Source: Diplonema papillatum | Taxonomy: Eukaryota; Euglenozoa; Diplonemea; Diplonemida; Diplonemidae | Length of the DNA stretch: 64,000 nt | Direction: 5' to 3' | Assembly: GCA_030068145.1 (NCBI GenBank) | Contig: JAPJBO010000864.1 | Coordinates: 33,402-97,401 of the forward strand | Shown here: piece by piece, positions 1 through 10,581 of the stretch | Layout of the letters: every line of letters starts with the position of its first letter | Position numbering within the stretch: the stretch's first letter is position 1 | Made by a program: the position numbers and the translations under genes | Notes under the pieces: model-generated | Told to the model about the DNA's origin: nothing | The model's database searches: none | What the model saw: only the letters and a program-made list of their open reading frames with translations

Positions 1-93
1 TCCAGTCGGACGCTGGAGGGCGTGGGCGTGTACGATGGCGAGACGCGTATTGCGACGGTGCCACGGCTATACGCGTGGGCAAAGGGGATGTAA
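1..93 (+). CDS. 3' end of an unidentified gene (partial)
   Basis: Frame 1 is open from the window edge and codes for about 30 residues ending YDGETRIATVPRLYAWAKGM before a TAA at 91-93. The composition looks like protein rather than random sequence, and nothing in the other frames competes. I do not recognise the family. The start and all upstream exons lie outside the window. It could also be the tail of a transposon protein. Confidence 0.35.
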   Translation, partial: SSRTLEGVGVYDGETRIATVPRLYAWAKGM

Positions 94-1430
94 ACTTATT
101 TTGTGTTGGTAAGGAGATCGACGAACACGGGGGCGACGGAGGAGCCACAAAGAAAATGGACTGAGACTAACGAAGACGTCCAAGAAACAAAAGAAGAGGA
201 GAAGGAGTGGGAGTGGTGATGAGAGACTCCGCTCTTTTGTGTTACAACCGATTCCGTGGGTCGATCAGTTCGGTGTCTTTCTTTGTAGTATTTTGCCACT
301 CCACTTCACAAGGACGGAGAAGGGCTTGCAAGTGAAATGAACAAAGGGTGGGGAGGCGTGGAGTTTGCTGGGGGGCAGGTGGTGCACCCCAGGGTAGTGC
401 GACAGTTTTCCTCTTTGTGTACTTCTAGCGTTTATTGTGGTTTAGACTGTACTTCTGTGTGACGTGTTTCAGTGAGTATGGTTGCTGGCTTCGACAGTGG
501 TACGGCGCGTGGGCTCAGATCAACGCTGTGTTGCGACATGAACCTGGCTCTTCCTGGCACGCTTGCCTCACGTGCCAGATCCGTATTGCTGTGCCGCCGT
601 CCCGCACGCACAATCGGCAACACCCCAAGGACAGAGCCGTTTGGTGAAAACGGACAGAATTTGGTTCGTCGGTTGCGGAGAAGACAGCTCGTCATCATCA
701 CGCGCCATATTCCGCTTTGCTCTGTGGCCAACGGTTTCGACGGGCCTGTGTTCAACGCAAGCGCCGAGCACACCTTGACGCTTTGATTGGGAAAACGGTA
801 TCCCGTTGGCTTCGCGTAGCAGTAAAGATGCAGATTCGAAGGAAACGCAAAAAGAAAGATACGTGTGGCTTGGGTGGTTGTTGACTCGGTCGGAAGTACA
901 AGGCTAGAGACTCGCAGACACAAACATGTAGAACGGGTAGAGCATGCTTCGAATGGCATGTGCGCAAAACGTACACCATCTGCTCGTGGGGCGGTCCTAT
1001 GGTCGACGGACTAGGCGGATTTTCTTCGGCATCCGGTCGTGAGTTAGTGTCTGCGGATTGCGTGTGAGTCCGGTTCGTCGGGTGACCAAAGGAACTCGTC
1101 GAGGGAGAACAAACGGCTTTTCTGGCAAGGCGAGTGCCGGGAATGGCACACATTATCAAACACCGAGCGATAGCCGCACCCTCAGGGCAGGGCTGTCAAC
1201 GTCGGAAAGGGATTCCGAGTCAGGGTTGTCAGTGAGGGGACGGCAACCTTGACTTTGTGGAGCATAAGCTTCAGCCTGCTCAGCGTTCGCGTTTGCCGTC
1301 CGCCTCGACATCGCTTTCCATGCACGGAACGCGCCAAAAGACTCGCAGCGAAGGAATGGCAAGGGAACACGCAAGAGAGTTGAAGTATGGCTAAAGATAA
1401 AGTGGTGTCACCTGAGGGGGTAATCTCAGG
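94..1430. other. no gene recognised
   Basis: Short open frames occur on both strands, but none has a recognisable domain or convincing splice sites. A segment at about 1373-1400 (AGAGAGTTG, then AGTATGG, then TAAAGATAAA) recurs at about 9665-9692, so at least part of the stretch is dispersed repeat. Confidence 0.4.
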
Positions 1431-1438
1431 GCCACCCA

Positions 1439-1580
1439 CGTGATAAGCCGTTAAGCAGTGTGAACTTGAAATGCAGGTACCACAGGGGTAAGCTTGCATT
1501 TGTCATAGGCTAGGGTTATTTGAATACGTCGTGATAAGCCGTTAAGCAGCGGCTGCCGGCTTATCCCGTGACACCTTTTA
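1439..1580. repeat. direct repeat pair and dispersed motif
   Basis: The 20-mer CGTGATAAGCCGTTAAGCAG occurs at 1439-1458 and again at 1530-1549, 91 bp apart. The sequence after the second copy (GCAGCGGCTGCC, then TCCCGTGACACC) recurs near 50250-50280 and in weaker form near 20535 and 22490. It therefore belongs to a dispersed family that also flanks the LINE-C copies. Confidence 0.6.
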
Positions 1581-1720
1581 TATGTACGTTATTGATAGAG
1601 TAGCGTTGGCACTCTTACAGGTTCGTTCCCTCATAGCTCGCCGGGAACGGGCACTCCAGTGAAACTGGGTATGTTACCGTTTCAGGTTTGACGCGCTGCA
1701 AATCCCATCAAATGTGCGGG

Positions 1721-2533
1721 TCACGTAGCATAAATGGGACGAGCAGCCAAAGCGGCCAGGCTGCTGGTCGCGGGGAGGATCAAGGTTTCTGGGATCGCGC
1801 CCCAGCAGATGACGCTGATGTCAACCTCGCCGCCGTCGTCCGTGAACGCTGACAGCATCGCGTTCAGCTTCGATACGTCCTGGGGAAGCGCCTTGCCGCA
1901 GCTGATGCGGCCGCCGCCGCGCACCTTAAGTGCTCGGGCCAGAGCAGCGATGCCCATCGGCCAGTTGTTGCCGGTGTTGGCGACAGCGTCGACTTCGATG
2001 CACGACAGCGGCAGCGCGTTCGCAACGGCTACGAGACCTACGGACGACGCGGCGTTGCCTACCATCTCAATACGGCGCACGCCTTCCAGCAAAGCGATGT
2101 TGTCGATCAACCACCGGCCGATCCTCCGCAGCCCGTCGTCGCCCATCTTCAGCAACGGGTGGCTGATCTTCAGTATTTGCAGCGTCCCCTCCGCGTACTC
2201 TTGCGACATGCCTTGCACCATGTTGACCAGCCACCGATGCTTGTCGGGACGCACGGTCAATTCCTTCGGCAGCCGCCACAGCATGATTCGGTAGAGAGTC
2301 CCCCAGAGGTCGATCGCCGGCGGTGCGGGTAAGCCGTGGGTGGCCTGCAGGTTTGGATGGGGGGTGTAGGGGCCTTCGGTTTTCATGGTGAGCCACCGCT
2401 TCTCGTCCAGCTCCGCGCGCTGCACTTTAAGCTCCCTCCGAAGCTTCGCGACCTCAGCCGCATCCTTCTGCTTGATATGGTCGGCGAACGAGTAGTTCTC
2501 GAAACGGTTGATGTGCCGAGCGTGAGGCTGCAT
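1721..2533 (-). CDS. hypothetical protein, 270 aa
   Basis: This is an uninterrupted frame starting MQPHARHINRFENYSF with a GC-rich coding composition. Residues 23-50 look helical and charged, consistent with a short coiled coil. The middle (about 125-220) alternates short hydrophobic stretches such as LLEGVRRIEMVGNAASSVGL and LSCIEVDAVANTGNNWP, which loosely resembles degenerate leucine-rich repeats. No enzyme motif or signal peptide is visible. The start was chosen as the first ATG of the frame, and an upstream exon is possible because an orphan exon lies on the same strand at 3344-3544. Function is unknown. Confidence 0.55.
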   Translation of the reverse strand: MQPHARHINRFENYSFADHIKQKDAAEVAKLRRELKVQRAELDEKRWLTMKTEGPYTPHPNLQATHGLPAPPAIDLWGTLYRIMLWRLPKELTVRPDKHRWLVNMVQGMSQEYAEGTLQILKISHPLLKMGDDGLRRIGRWLIDNIALLEGVRRIEMVGNAASSVGLVAVANALPLSCIEVDAVANTGNNWPMGIAALARALKVRGGGRISCGKALPQDVSKLNAMLSAFTDDGGEVDISVICWGAIPETLILPATSSLAALAARPIYAT

Positions 2534-3343
2534 GCTTCAACAGAGTATTTTCAGCGGAGAGTCGCCGGGCGACTACGCGCTTCTTTTTGTGTTTTTCCGA
2601 CGACCTTTTGTGCTTGTGAGGTGCAGCTTCGTGTGTGGTGTGTGACAATGGGAGAGGATTGGAGAGGGGGGGGGGATTTATTTGCTTCCCCCGACCTGGT
2701 TCCTGGTTACAATTTCTTTGCTTTGGAAAGGATAGCGGTTTCCGAGTGCCGTGCCTTCACCTACACCACGTCGTTGGGAGGCAAGCCTGTATATGATGGA
2801 GGGCGTGAACTACAGTTCGTTGGCTCTCGGCACACTTTTGGCAGCCGGCCTGTGTCAGACGAGACTTCTGGTCCAACTCACCGTCTAGCTTCAGTCTGGC
2901 TCAGGCTACCTACCGCCTGCGGCAAACCGGACCCAGCCGAAGTTAGACAAAAAGTCGGTGCTGGCTGCCAAGAATGTATCAAATTACCCTTTTCTTCTCA
3001 TTGAAGGCGTATAAAAACTTATTAAATTATGACATAAAAACGTGCGGTCCACAGGAAGCACTTCAAACAGAAGAACCAAGCCCCGAAAGTGAACGGTTCT
3101 TCTCCCCCGGTTGCTTTTGAGGGGAAACTCCCGGTGGCACTTTACTTACAAACGGGGGTTGTGGGGGGGGAGACTTGGTCTAATGTTCGGGAGACACTGC
3201 ATTGCGGGCAGTGTTTAGGTGCTGGTATCGAGAGGATTGTACAGAGAAACTTGACTTTCGTGGATCCCACTACCCTAAAGATGAGTGGGTTCAGGCGGCA
3301 ATTGGTCATGGTCAGAGGTTCGTCCGACGTTCAGCTTCCGTAC
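2534..3343. other. no gene recognised
   Basis: The stretch is non-coding in appearance. It has a poly-G run near 2667-2676 and an AT-rich patch near 3005-3040. I see no convincing exon, repeat or RNA gene. Confidence 0.4.
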
Positions 3344-3544
3344 CTGAACGATTTCTCCCAGCTCCCGCCGGATCGTTGACGCGCAGTCAGAATCCGAATC
3401 GCAGCCGTCCCCTTCGTTTCCATCCCAATCCACGTCGTCTCCACATAGTTGTCCTTCGCCCTTCATGAATCTGAATGGTCCTCCGGTAGTATTCCACACA
3501 CGAAACGCGTTGAACCCCTCGATATACCCAGCGCACTCCGAGTC
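3344..3544 (-). CDS. candidate internal exon, 67 codons
   Basis: On the minus strand an acceptor (GTGTATAG just above 3544) is followed by a clean phase-0 frame that ends at a good donor (GTTCAG, then GTACGG). The in-frame stop that forms part of the acceptor fits an exon boundary. The peptide begins DSECAGYIEGFNAFRVWNTT and contains an acidic, cysteine-bearing stretch around GDDVDWDGNEGDGCDSDSDC that looks like an extracellular or calcium-binding loop. The partner exons were not found with confidence; the 270-aa frame at 1721-2533 on the same strand could belong to the same gene. Family unknown. Confidence 0.45.
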
Positions 3545-3886
3545 CTATACACAGGCTCCTCCGTCGACAACGTTGACGGCCAAAAATCCCTGCAATCCTG
3601 ATAGTACAAACACGATACGTTATGTCGCTTTCGCGCTGTTTTTTGCCGTGCGAGTTTTGAGTGGGGCGTCGCTGAACGAGCCCGGAGCGCTGGAACCGAA
3701 GGAAGTAAGTGACATGCTGGCTGGTTCGGGCAACAACGGAGTTCGCCCTAGAAACAGGCGAGCCCGACAATTTTCCGCAGCCATTGCATATAAGTCGAAC
3801 TTTGAGTGAGCCCTCCGAAGGAAGGTCCATCACACAAGTTCCAGGCTACTTAGCCCGGGTCTCTGGGTCGCGTCCCCCTCCTTCTC
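3545..3886. other. no gene recognised
   Basis: Frames are open here on the minus strand, but none joins in phase to the exon at 3344-3544 through a convincing splice pair. This may be an intron or 5' region of that gene. Confidence 0.3.
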
Positions 3887-3923
3887 TTGGTCGCCTGGTC
3901 TTGTCGCGTCGCGCCGCTTCGTT

Positions 3924-4190
3924 TTGTATCACCTCGTCTCCACTCCCTGCTGCACAGCACAGGCAGGCGCCCCCCAGAAGACGACGTCACCGTCGCCGAA
4001 GCGGCAGGCGCCGGAGGAGCCGGGCAAGGTCAAGAAGCGGCCGAGGTCGCAGACCAAGTCGAAGTCGCGGTCGCCGGAGCCCTCGAAGCAGCCACCGTCG
4101 AAGACGACGAAGACCCTGAAGCAGATGGGCTTCGGGAGCACGGCGCCGGCGCGGAAGTGTAGGCGGAGCCCCCCTGGCGGGGCGGAGTAG
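3924..4190 (+). pseudogene. LINE-A ORF1 C-terminal remnant
   Basis: A lysine, arginine, serine and proline-rich tail (QTKSKSRSPEPSKQPPSKTT and on) ends in a TAG. It matches the C-terminus of LINE-B ORF1 in composition and in its last block: TKTLKQMGFGSTAPARK here against RQSTLVGFMSTAAK there. The RNA-binding part of ORF1 upstream is not recognisable. ORF1 proteins of this kind bind element RNA; the basic tail fits nucleic acid binding. Confidence 0.65.
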
Positions 4191-4238
4191 GAACACGGCT
4201 GCTGCGGGTCGGGAAGGCGCTCCGCCGGCGGTGGGGGA

Positions 4239-5550
4239 CATGCCGGCTACGACACGACGAACGACCGAGAGCTCACGGTGGCGGAAGAGTTGGCCAGGTG
4301 GCAGGCGTACCTGGAGGCCATGCGAAGAAATGCGACGTACGGGGACGAGCTGACGCTGCGGGCAGCATCGCGGGTGCTGCGTTGCGACATCTGGGTGCTG
4401 AACGCGACGAGTCGGGAGACCCTGCGCGGATGCAGGCAACCGGCGCCGACCGCGACCATCATCTTGACATACCGGCCAGAGCATTACGACGCCATGCTCT
4501 TGCCGCTGCCGAGCCAGCGCTTGCTGGAGGTGACGACAGGCGACTCGGTACCCTTGGCGCGGCTCGCTTTGGTCAATGCCGGCCCGGTTGCTGGCACGGC
4601 CGCACCGACCCACCGCCCACCAACCGGCGTGCCCGTCGCTGCGCAGACCCGGCAACAGGACACGCGCCCCCGCGCGCCCGGATCAAGGCGACCCTGCGAC
4701 AAACTTGCGGATCTGAGGTCCAACCTCACGGTCGCGACGTTCAACGTCACGTCCTACAGGCGGCACTACCTCGATGTGCATGGACTGGACGCGGACTTGG
4801 TCGCTTTGCAGGAGGTCCGGCTGGACGAGGCGTCGGCAAAGGCGAGTGCGGCGCTCGTCCGGCAAGAGCTCGGAGCCAGGCTCTACGTTGGCAAGCCGCT
4901 ACCGCTCAAACGGATGGGGAACGGAGGGCTGCAAGCTCCCCCGGGCGGCGTGGCGTTTCATGTCCGCGACCGCAGCACAAAGGTATGCAGCCGCCCATGG
5001 GACATGCGGCGGAACGACGACTGTGGGAGACGGGACGATGGCAACGCCTGGCAGTGCCATGGGGCATTGGACGGATGCAGCCCTGCTCGACGCGCAACGC
5101 CGGGGGCGACAACCCGAGAGCACCTGCTCGCAGGCGGACGGAGGAACGCGCATCGACATGGTGTTCGTCAACGCAGCAGTAGGTGCCGTGCGACAGGTGA
5201 CGGTGACACGGGTACCACACACAGCGCCGTGGTGGTGGACCTCAATCTGCAACGCCTCCAGGCGACCACGGGAACGGTAGTGCGACCGGCCCCCATCCCC
5301 GCTGGCTCATCGATGCTTTCGGTTGAAGAGCGAGGCGTCCTGTGCGCGAAGATGATGGAGCCCACCCGAGCACGCCATGGAAGCAGCAGCGAGGGAAGAC
5401 GTCGAAGCGATGTGGCGACTGTCCGCGCAACCAGCGGAAGCGTACCTGTTGGAGGCGGCGCCAGAGCTACCGGGTCCGTCCGGGAAGTTCGTGGGGAGGG
5501 CGCTGACCACGAAGCCGCGGCTCAGGCGGTCACCCGCTCGACGGGGGAGC
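4239..5550 (+). pseudogene. LINE-A ORF2 N-terminal part: OTU and endonuclease remnants
   Basis: From about 4240 the frame reads ELARWQAYLEAM and then TYGDELTLRAASRVL, and ends with the OTU active-site histidine block YRPEHYDAM. LINE-B has TYGDELTLHAAAQV and MPQHYDRL at the same places. The N-terminal half with the catalytic DGNC is absent. An endonuclease follows with TVATFNVTSY and LVALQEVRLDEAS (Asn and Glu of the catalytic set). The central GDxN segment is deleted, and the C-terminal GGTRIDMVFVN block lies in another frame (about 5140-5180). A piece of the linker before the reverse transcriptase (PAEAYLLEAAPE, about 5430) is in a third frame. Several frameshifts and at least one deletion make it non-functional. 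Confidence 0.75.
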
Positions 5551-5551
5551 G

Positions 5552-7510
5552 GTGAACGCGCACCAGCAAGCGACGTCGAAGCTGATCCGGCAGATCGAGG
5601 CGATTGAGCGCGACTCTGCGGACGTGACGGGTTTAAAGGCGCAGCTGGTACGGAAGCAGCGATGGGACAAGGCGAGGGCGGGCGGGAAGAAGCTGATGGC
5701 TGACGACGCCTGGGCAGAGGTCTGGGGTCGACCGAGCCCGCCAGTCGGCGAGACGATGATGAAGATGCTCGCGGATCTGCGGGGGTCGCAGAAGAAGTTG
5801 GCGCACGACGTGAAAGAGACGCGGATAAACGAGTGGCGCCGGAGCATGCAGCTGGCCGCCAAGGTTGCACCCGGGAGAATCTTCGCGTGGGTAAAGCAGG
5901 CGGACCGGAGACAGGTGGAGTACCTCGCGAGAGCAGACGGTTCCGTGACCTGGGACGCGAAGGAGATGGACGAGCTCCTGAGAGGGCCATCCGCCTGGGG
6001 CGGAGTGTACGAGCGGCACGGCAGGAAGGAGACACCGGCGCCCAAGTGGGAGGCGTTTGAAAAGGACTTTCGGGCTCACATCCCGCGGGCGAACGCGGTG
6101 GAGCTGAACGCGATAACGGCGGCCGACCTGCGGAAGACGCTTGGAACGATGAAGAAGAACACCGCGCCGGGCGCGGAGGGCTGGCGGGTACGCGAACTGG
6201 CGGCTCTCCCCGACGAGGCGTTGCGGCGGTTCGCGGAACTTTTTGCAGTGGTCGAGAAGACGGGCAAGTGGCCGGAGTCGCTCATGAGGGCCCTGGTCTC
6301 GCTCATCCCAAAGGGCGAGGGCGGCTCCGGACCAATGGACCTACGGCCCATCTCCGTCACGAGCGCGGTCTACAGGCTGTGGGCGGCGACGCGGCTCCGG
6401 ATGCTGATGGAGTGGATGCTGGCGTGGGTCCCCGAGGGTATGCGGGGAGCCATCCCGAAGCGTGGGGCCGACGATGTCATGTACGCCATCGGTCTCCGCA
6501 TCGAGCACGCCGCAGAATGTGGCAAGCCCTTGTTTGGTCTTTCGGTCGACTTCATGAAGTGCTTCGACCGGCTGCCGCACGAGATCATGTTCCGTTTGAT
6601 GGAGGTGATGGGGCTGGACCCGGGGGTACTGAGGGCGATGAAGGCGGTGTACGGAAGCATGCAGCGCCACTTCAAGACGGCGCGGGCAGTCGGGGAGCCT
6701 TTCGTTGCGACGAATGGCATCTTACAAGGGTGCCCCCTCAGCGTGCTGTTCCTAAACGCGCTCATCGCGGTCTGGGTGCGGGCCGTGGGGGCGTTGACAA
6801 CACCGGCCCAGGCGATGGCGTACCTGGACGACATTCATGCGATGTCGGAGTCCCTCAGGGGGCTCAAGGCCGTGGCTGAAGTCACGACGGACTTCGCCAA
6901 CGCGACCGATGGGGGCGTCAACGCTGGGAAGTCGTTCTTTTACGCCACGAACGCGGACGCTCCGGGAACGCTCACAGTGCAGGGCAACAAGGTACTGCGG
7001 AAGACAAGCTTCGACGTTCTGGGGGCGATGTTTACGGTCGGGAAGGGTGCGCCGCCCCCCAGCAGGCGGATTCAAACCCGGTTCGAGGCCGCGAAGAACA
7101 TCGCGAGAAGGGCGAGAAGCCTGCCGATCCCGATGGACCAGAAGGAAGGTTACGTGGCTGCGTCGGCCACAGCGAAGGCGTTGTACGGCGTCTCGGTTTG
7201 GCAACCGGCGGGGACGTACATGGAAGGCCTGCGAGTTGCGACCCTGGCGGGGCTGTGGACCGGCGGCAACAGGAGGTGCGATGCCGTCGTGCTGAACACG
7301 CTGTGTCGGGGGCACAGATTGGACCCGCGTGTCGCCGCGATTCATCGGCGGGTGAACACGTTTTCGCAGCAGATGGTGAAGCAGTCGCACTTGGCGCCGC
7401 TGGTTGTTGCCATCCGAGCAGCGCGGCAAGCAAGGCGGGACCGCCCCCCCGGCGCTCCAGAGGCACCGGGGCGAAGCAACTCGGAAACTCCGTCCGCCAC
7501 CGTCCGCTAG
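5552..7510 (+). pseudogene. LINE-A reverse transcriptase, open for 652 codons
   Basis: The frame is open and carries the non-LTR reverse transcriptase blocks in order: LIPKGEGG then DLRPISVTSAVYRLWAA (fingers), LSVDFMKCFDRL (catalytic Asp, motif A), NGILQGCPLSVLFLN (motif B) and AYLDDIHAM (motif C, YLDD). A thumb-like region with FDVLGAMFTVGKG follows. It aligns along its length with residues 740-1400 of LINE-B ORF2, but zinc-finger, RNase H and C-terminal domains are gone. The last 10 or so codons (SNSETPSATVR) are minisatellite. The first residue is set by the open frame, not by a natural start, since this was an internal part of ORF2. Confidence 0.9.
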
Positions 7511-7752
7511 CTCGGATACTCCGTCCGCTACCGTCCGCTAGCTCGGATACTCCGTCCGCTACCGTCCGCTAACTCGGATACTCCGTCCGCTACCGTCCGC
7601 TAGCTCGGAAACTCCGTCCGCCACCGTCCGCTAGCTCGGAAACTCCGTCCGCTACCGTCCGCTAGCTCGGATACTCCGTCCACTACCGTCCGCTAGCTCG
7701 GATACTCCGTCCGCTACGCCGCTAGCTCGGATACTCCGTCCGCTAGCTCGGA
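7479..7752. repeat. 31-bp minisatellite
   Basis: About 8.8 head-to-tail copies of a 31-bp unit built from ACTCCGTCCG, CTACCGTCCG and CTAGCTCGGAT. Copies differ at one or two positions, and the last copies are shortened. It directly follows the broken end of the LINE-A reverse transcriptase frame. Confidence 0.95.
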
Positions 7753-7755
7753 ACT

Positions 7756-8463
7756 TGCACCAAGATTCTCTTGGTGCAAGTTTTCCGAAAATCTCTGAGT
7801 CGGTTTCCCAGGGGATTTGCCTGGAAAACAGAATTTTGGACTCAGGAATTCTTTGGGAAATGGATATGTACAAATTGCGAAAATTTCGAGGATTCTGAAT
7901 TTTTAGAAAGTGCGTCGAACAAGTCGTGTGCCGCCGCGAGTCATGAGGAGCCGGTATCGACGAGTCGGACACGCTGTGTTGATGGTGCAGCTGTAATCCA
8001 GCGTATAGAGACGTTTTTCGGGCCTGGGGTGGGTAGGTCCCTCCCACCCCCCCCCCCATTTTCGTGGGAAAAAGTCCGCTATAGTAAAAATCCGCAGATT
8101 TGAAAATATGCATACGCATACGGCTGCATACGTATGCATATGTGGGGCTGTGTGAGGCCAGCCCGGCCTTCTTGCTGCTGCACGACGGGCCTATGAGTGT
8201 ACACGGTTGAGTCCAGCCCCAGAAGCTGGAGTTAAAGCTGGGGTTAAAGCTGGAGTTGAAAAAGGTGTCTTCTGCTTTTCAGGTGTGACTCGGGCACCCT
8301 CTTCGACTCGAGACCTCATCATGTAGGTAGACTACGAGGTAGAATGCAGGTCGATGAGGATGCCAGGGGTCAATGTCTGCCTCGCTTTTCCCCCGACGAC
8401 GACGAACGCCAGCTCGAAGCACTGAACGAACATGCTTCATGGCGCACGACAGCCCACACCCTC
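7756..8463. other. no gene recognised
   Basis: AT-rich sequence with a C-run near 8050 and a palindromic patch at about 8110-8140 based on GCATACGTATGC. At 8226-8262 there are three short copies of AGCTGGAGTTAA-like sequence. No exon or RNA gene was seen. Confidence 0.4.
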
Positions 8464-8552
8464 TGAGAGGCCTCAAGGGCGTTCTCTGTAGGGCTTTCAT
8501 GCCTGTAGTGAGGCTTCAAGGGCGTTCTCTGTAGGTTTTCATGCCTGTAGTA
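8464..8552. repeat. short tandem repeat, about 41-bp unit
   Basis: The segment CAAGGGCGTTCTCTGTAGG followed by TTTCATGCCTGTAGT is present twice, with a shortened unit at the left end. The unit length is about 41 bp and there are about 2.2 copies. Confidence 0.75.
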
Positions 8553-8567
8553 TCTTGTCAAGCGTTG

Positions 8568-8722
8568 GAGTTTTGGATAGAATGCAAATAATCTGTGGCA
8601 AGAATCTGCATCTCCTAATTCGCGAGCGTAATCGAGCGAAAGGTTGAGCGGAATCGAGTAGATCGCCACGTAATCGAGCACAGGTCGCTTCTTCAGGGGT
8701 AGGCAAATCGGCTCAACTACCC
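8568..8722. repeat. short interspersed element with GGCTCAA end
   Basis: The block GCAAATAATCTGTGG with ATCTGCATC (8584-8612) and the end block ATCGGCTCAACTACC (about 8708-8722) match the copies at 50953-51117 and 53208-53352. In those the ends read TTGAGCCGG inward on one side and GGCTCA on the other. It is a member of a short, about 150-bp family. Confidence 0.5.
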
Positions 8723-10139
8723 TATACAAGTCCCAGACGTGGTTGCAGGTAGCGACAGTTCATGATCAGGGAAGGTGGGCACGCACTTGTGACCGCTGAA
8801 TTGGTAAACTGCAATCGCACGGATGACATTGCCAAAAGTACAACAAGTACAATCGCACGAATGACCATTGTCAATAGACCATTTTCGCACGACAAGAACA
8901 GACGCAATCACTCGGACCAAACATGGACGAGAACGTCAGTGTGGCACCACCACTGACGATCTTTGCATCCGGATTGCAAAGTAGTCTGGCGTCTGGGCAA
9001 GCTCGTCGATAGCAGACTGACAAGTACACCACATGACCAGTAAGGTAATTGTCGCGATAAAGACAACGGTTTCAAGAAGTCCGCTAAAAGCTTGACAATC
9101 AAAATCGCCCGGTATTGCTGATTGTACGCGTGGTGCACAGCTTGAAGTCCAAGTATAAATAGCGGTTTCTTTCAAGGTTTGCGTCCTGCGGTTGACCGCT
9201 ACACTTTCTTCAACAGGCCCTTGCGCAGGGATTATCCGAGGTTCGGAATGCGGGAGGAGAAAATGATACAGTGCACAGTTGGTAGAAAGCCTGCCCAGTT
9301 TGGAATGCGCTTCGCTTCATAGGCACGGCACACCGACGTGACGAGGCCGCCCCGTACAAAAACAACAAGATGGATGTGTGGTTGAAAACTGACTGTGAGC
9401 AGCCAGGATTTCCCAGGGACAACCCCGGACTGAACCATCGGACGCCATGTGGCGCGCTTGACCGATGCGGTGTCCGCCATCACCCGATGCCGTTATTGCG
9501 CTGCTGTAGCGGCAGGTGATCCCGTATGTGTGAGGCCAGCTTTTGCGGTGGTACGTGTATACGTGCGCCGGGCGATCTAGCGCTGTCCACCGGGGTGCCT
9601 GATAAGACCAGGCGTGCAGGGGAACTTGAATGCTTGCTGCTGCCACTGCGCTTTTTTCCGTGTAAAGAGAGTTGTAGTATGGTTAAAGATAAAACAGTGT
9701 GTCAGACTTCTTTCTGGTAAGACCTTGAAGTGGCGGATGACGTTCGGATGGCGGTGTACCTTGGACCTAACACACTTCAATTCTAGGAAACCCGGGAAAC
9801 CCAGCATGAGAGAGGAGGGGCTCGCAATTTTTGTGAGGGTGGGCGCTCGGAAAGAGCGCCCCAGAGGAAAGGTAGTTTAGCTGGGGCAGCAGCCGTGGCT
9901 GGTTGTGACGACGGCATTGTTTTACGTTTTCCTTCTTCTTAGCAAGAACACAACAGACCAAAATCCGTAACGGCATCACCTTCTCGGAGGAGCGGGGGGC
10001 GAAACCCGTGGGGGGCACTGCATCGGAAAGCTGCCTGTTCCAGCGTGATCTCGTCTGCATCCAGTACTGACACGAGGGCGAGCTTTCACCCCGTTCAATC
10101 TCCGCATGCCAGATGGATGGCGAGCTTATAATGCTGGCC
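8723..10139. other. no gene recognised
   Basis: Mixed-composition sequence with only short open frames. The block at about 9665-9692 repeats 1373-1400. No domain, splice pair or RNA gene could be supported. Confidence 0.4.
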
Positions 10140-10490
10140 GCGTCGCCGGATCCCCCTTCGATGCAGACGCCGACTGAGCTGAAGGTGAAGGCGTGGCCCA
10201 GTTGCCGGTGGTGGCGAATGCCCCGCAACAGCAGAAGCGCCGTCGATGGATAGTCGAGCTTATAACGCCTGCCGTCAGCACCTGGCATCGCGCAAGCAAC
10301 ACCTGCAGCCCCGAGCCACGCAGTCCGCCAGTCTGCGCAAACTCGTTGTCCCGCTCACCCGTTGTTCTTTTACTTATATTTACACCCTAGTCCAAGCAAG
10401 GGCCTTGCAGCATTAGGGCGTGGCCGGTTGCCTGCGACGGCGAAAGCACCACAACAGCAGACCCGCTGCCAGCCGCCCCCTCCGAGAACC
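10140..10490 (-). repeat. two degenerate copies of the downstream gene's 3' tail
   Basis: The last 130 bp or so of the gene at 10582-13113 recur twice just beyond its stop. The copy at about 10387-10490 shares GGGGGCGGCTG, then CGCCGTCGCAGGCAACC, then TGCTGCAAGGCCCTTGCTTGG with the gene (about 10597-10715), apart from a roughly 25-bp gap. The copy at about 10140-10225 shares CATTCGCCACCACCGGCAAC, then CTTCAGCTCAGTCGGCGTC. They carry no start and look like duplicated 3' ends. Confidence 0.6.
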
Positions 10491-10581
10491 GACGCCGAAC
10501 GCTGCGGCTTGTCTTTGCCGGATGCTGCCGGCCGTCGCAGGGCACCCTTTCGATGGTTACTCATTGGCCGGTGCCTCTGAT

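Larger units (their letters stand above)
3887..7478 (+). mobile_element. LINE-A, decayed non-LTR retrotransposon
   Basis: This is a 5'- and 3'-incomplete relative of the full LINE-B at 55.6-64 kb, in the opposite orientation. In order it keeps the basic C-terminus of ORF1 (3924-4190), the second half of one OTU-like domain (about 4240-4520), an AP-endonuclease-like domain in pieces (about 4720-5240) and a long reverse transcriptase (5552-7478). The first half of the OTU domain, the middle of the endonuclease and everything after the reverse transcriptase thumb are missing. The 3' side ends abruptly at a 31-bp minisatellite. No terminal repeats or target duplication could be identified. It is an old, inactive copy. 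Confidence 0.9.
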
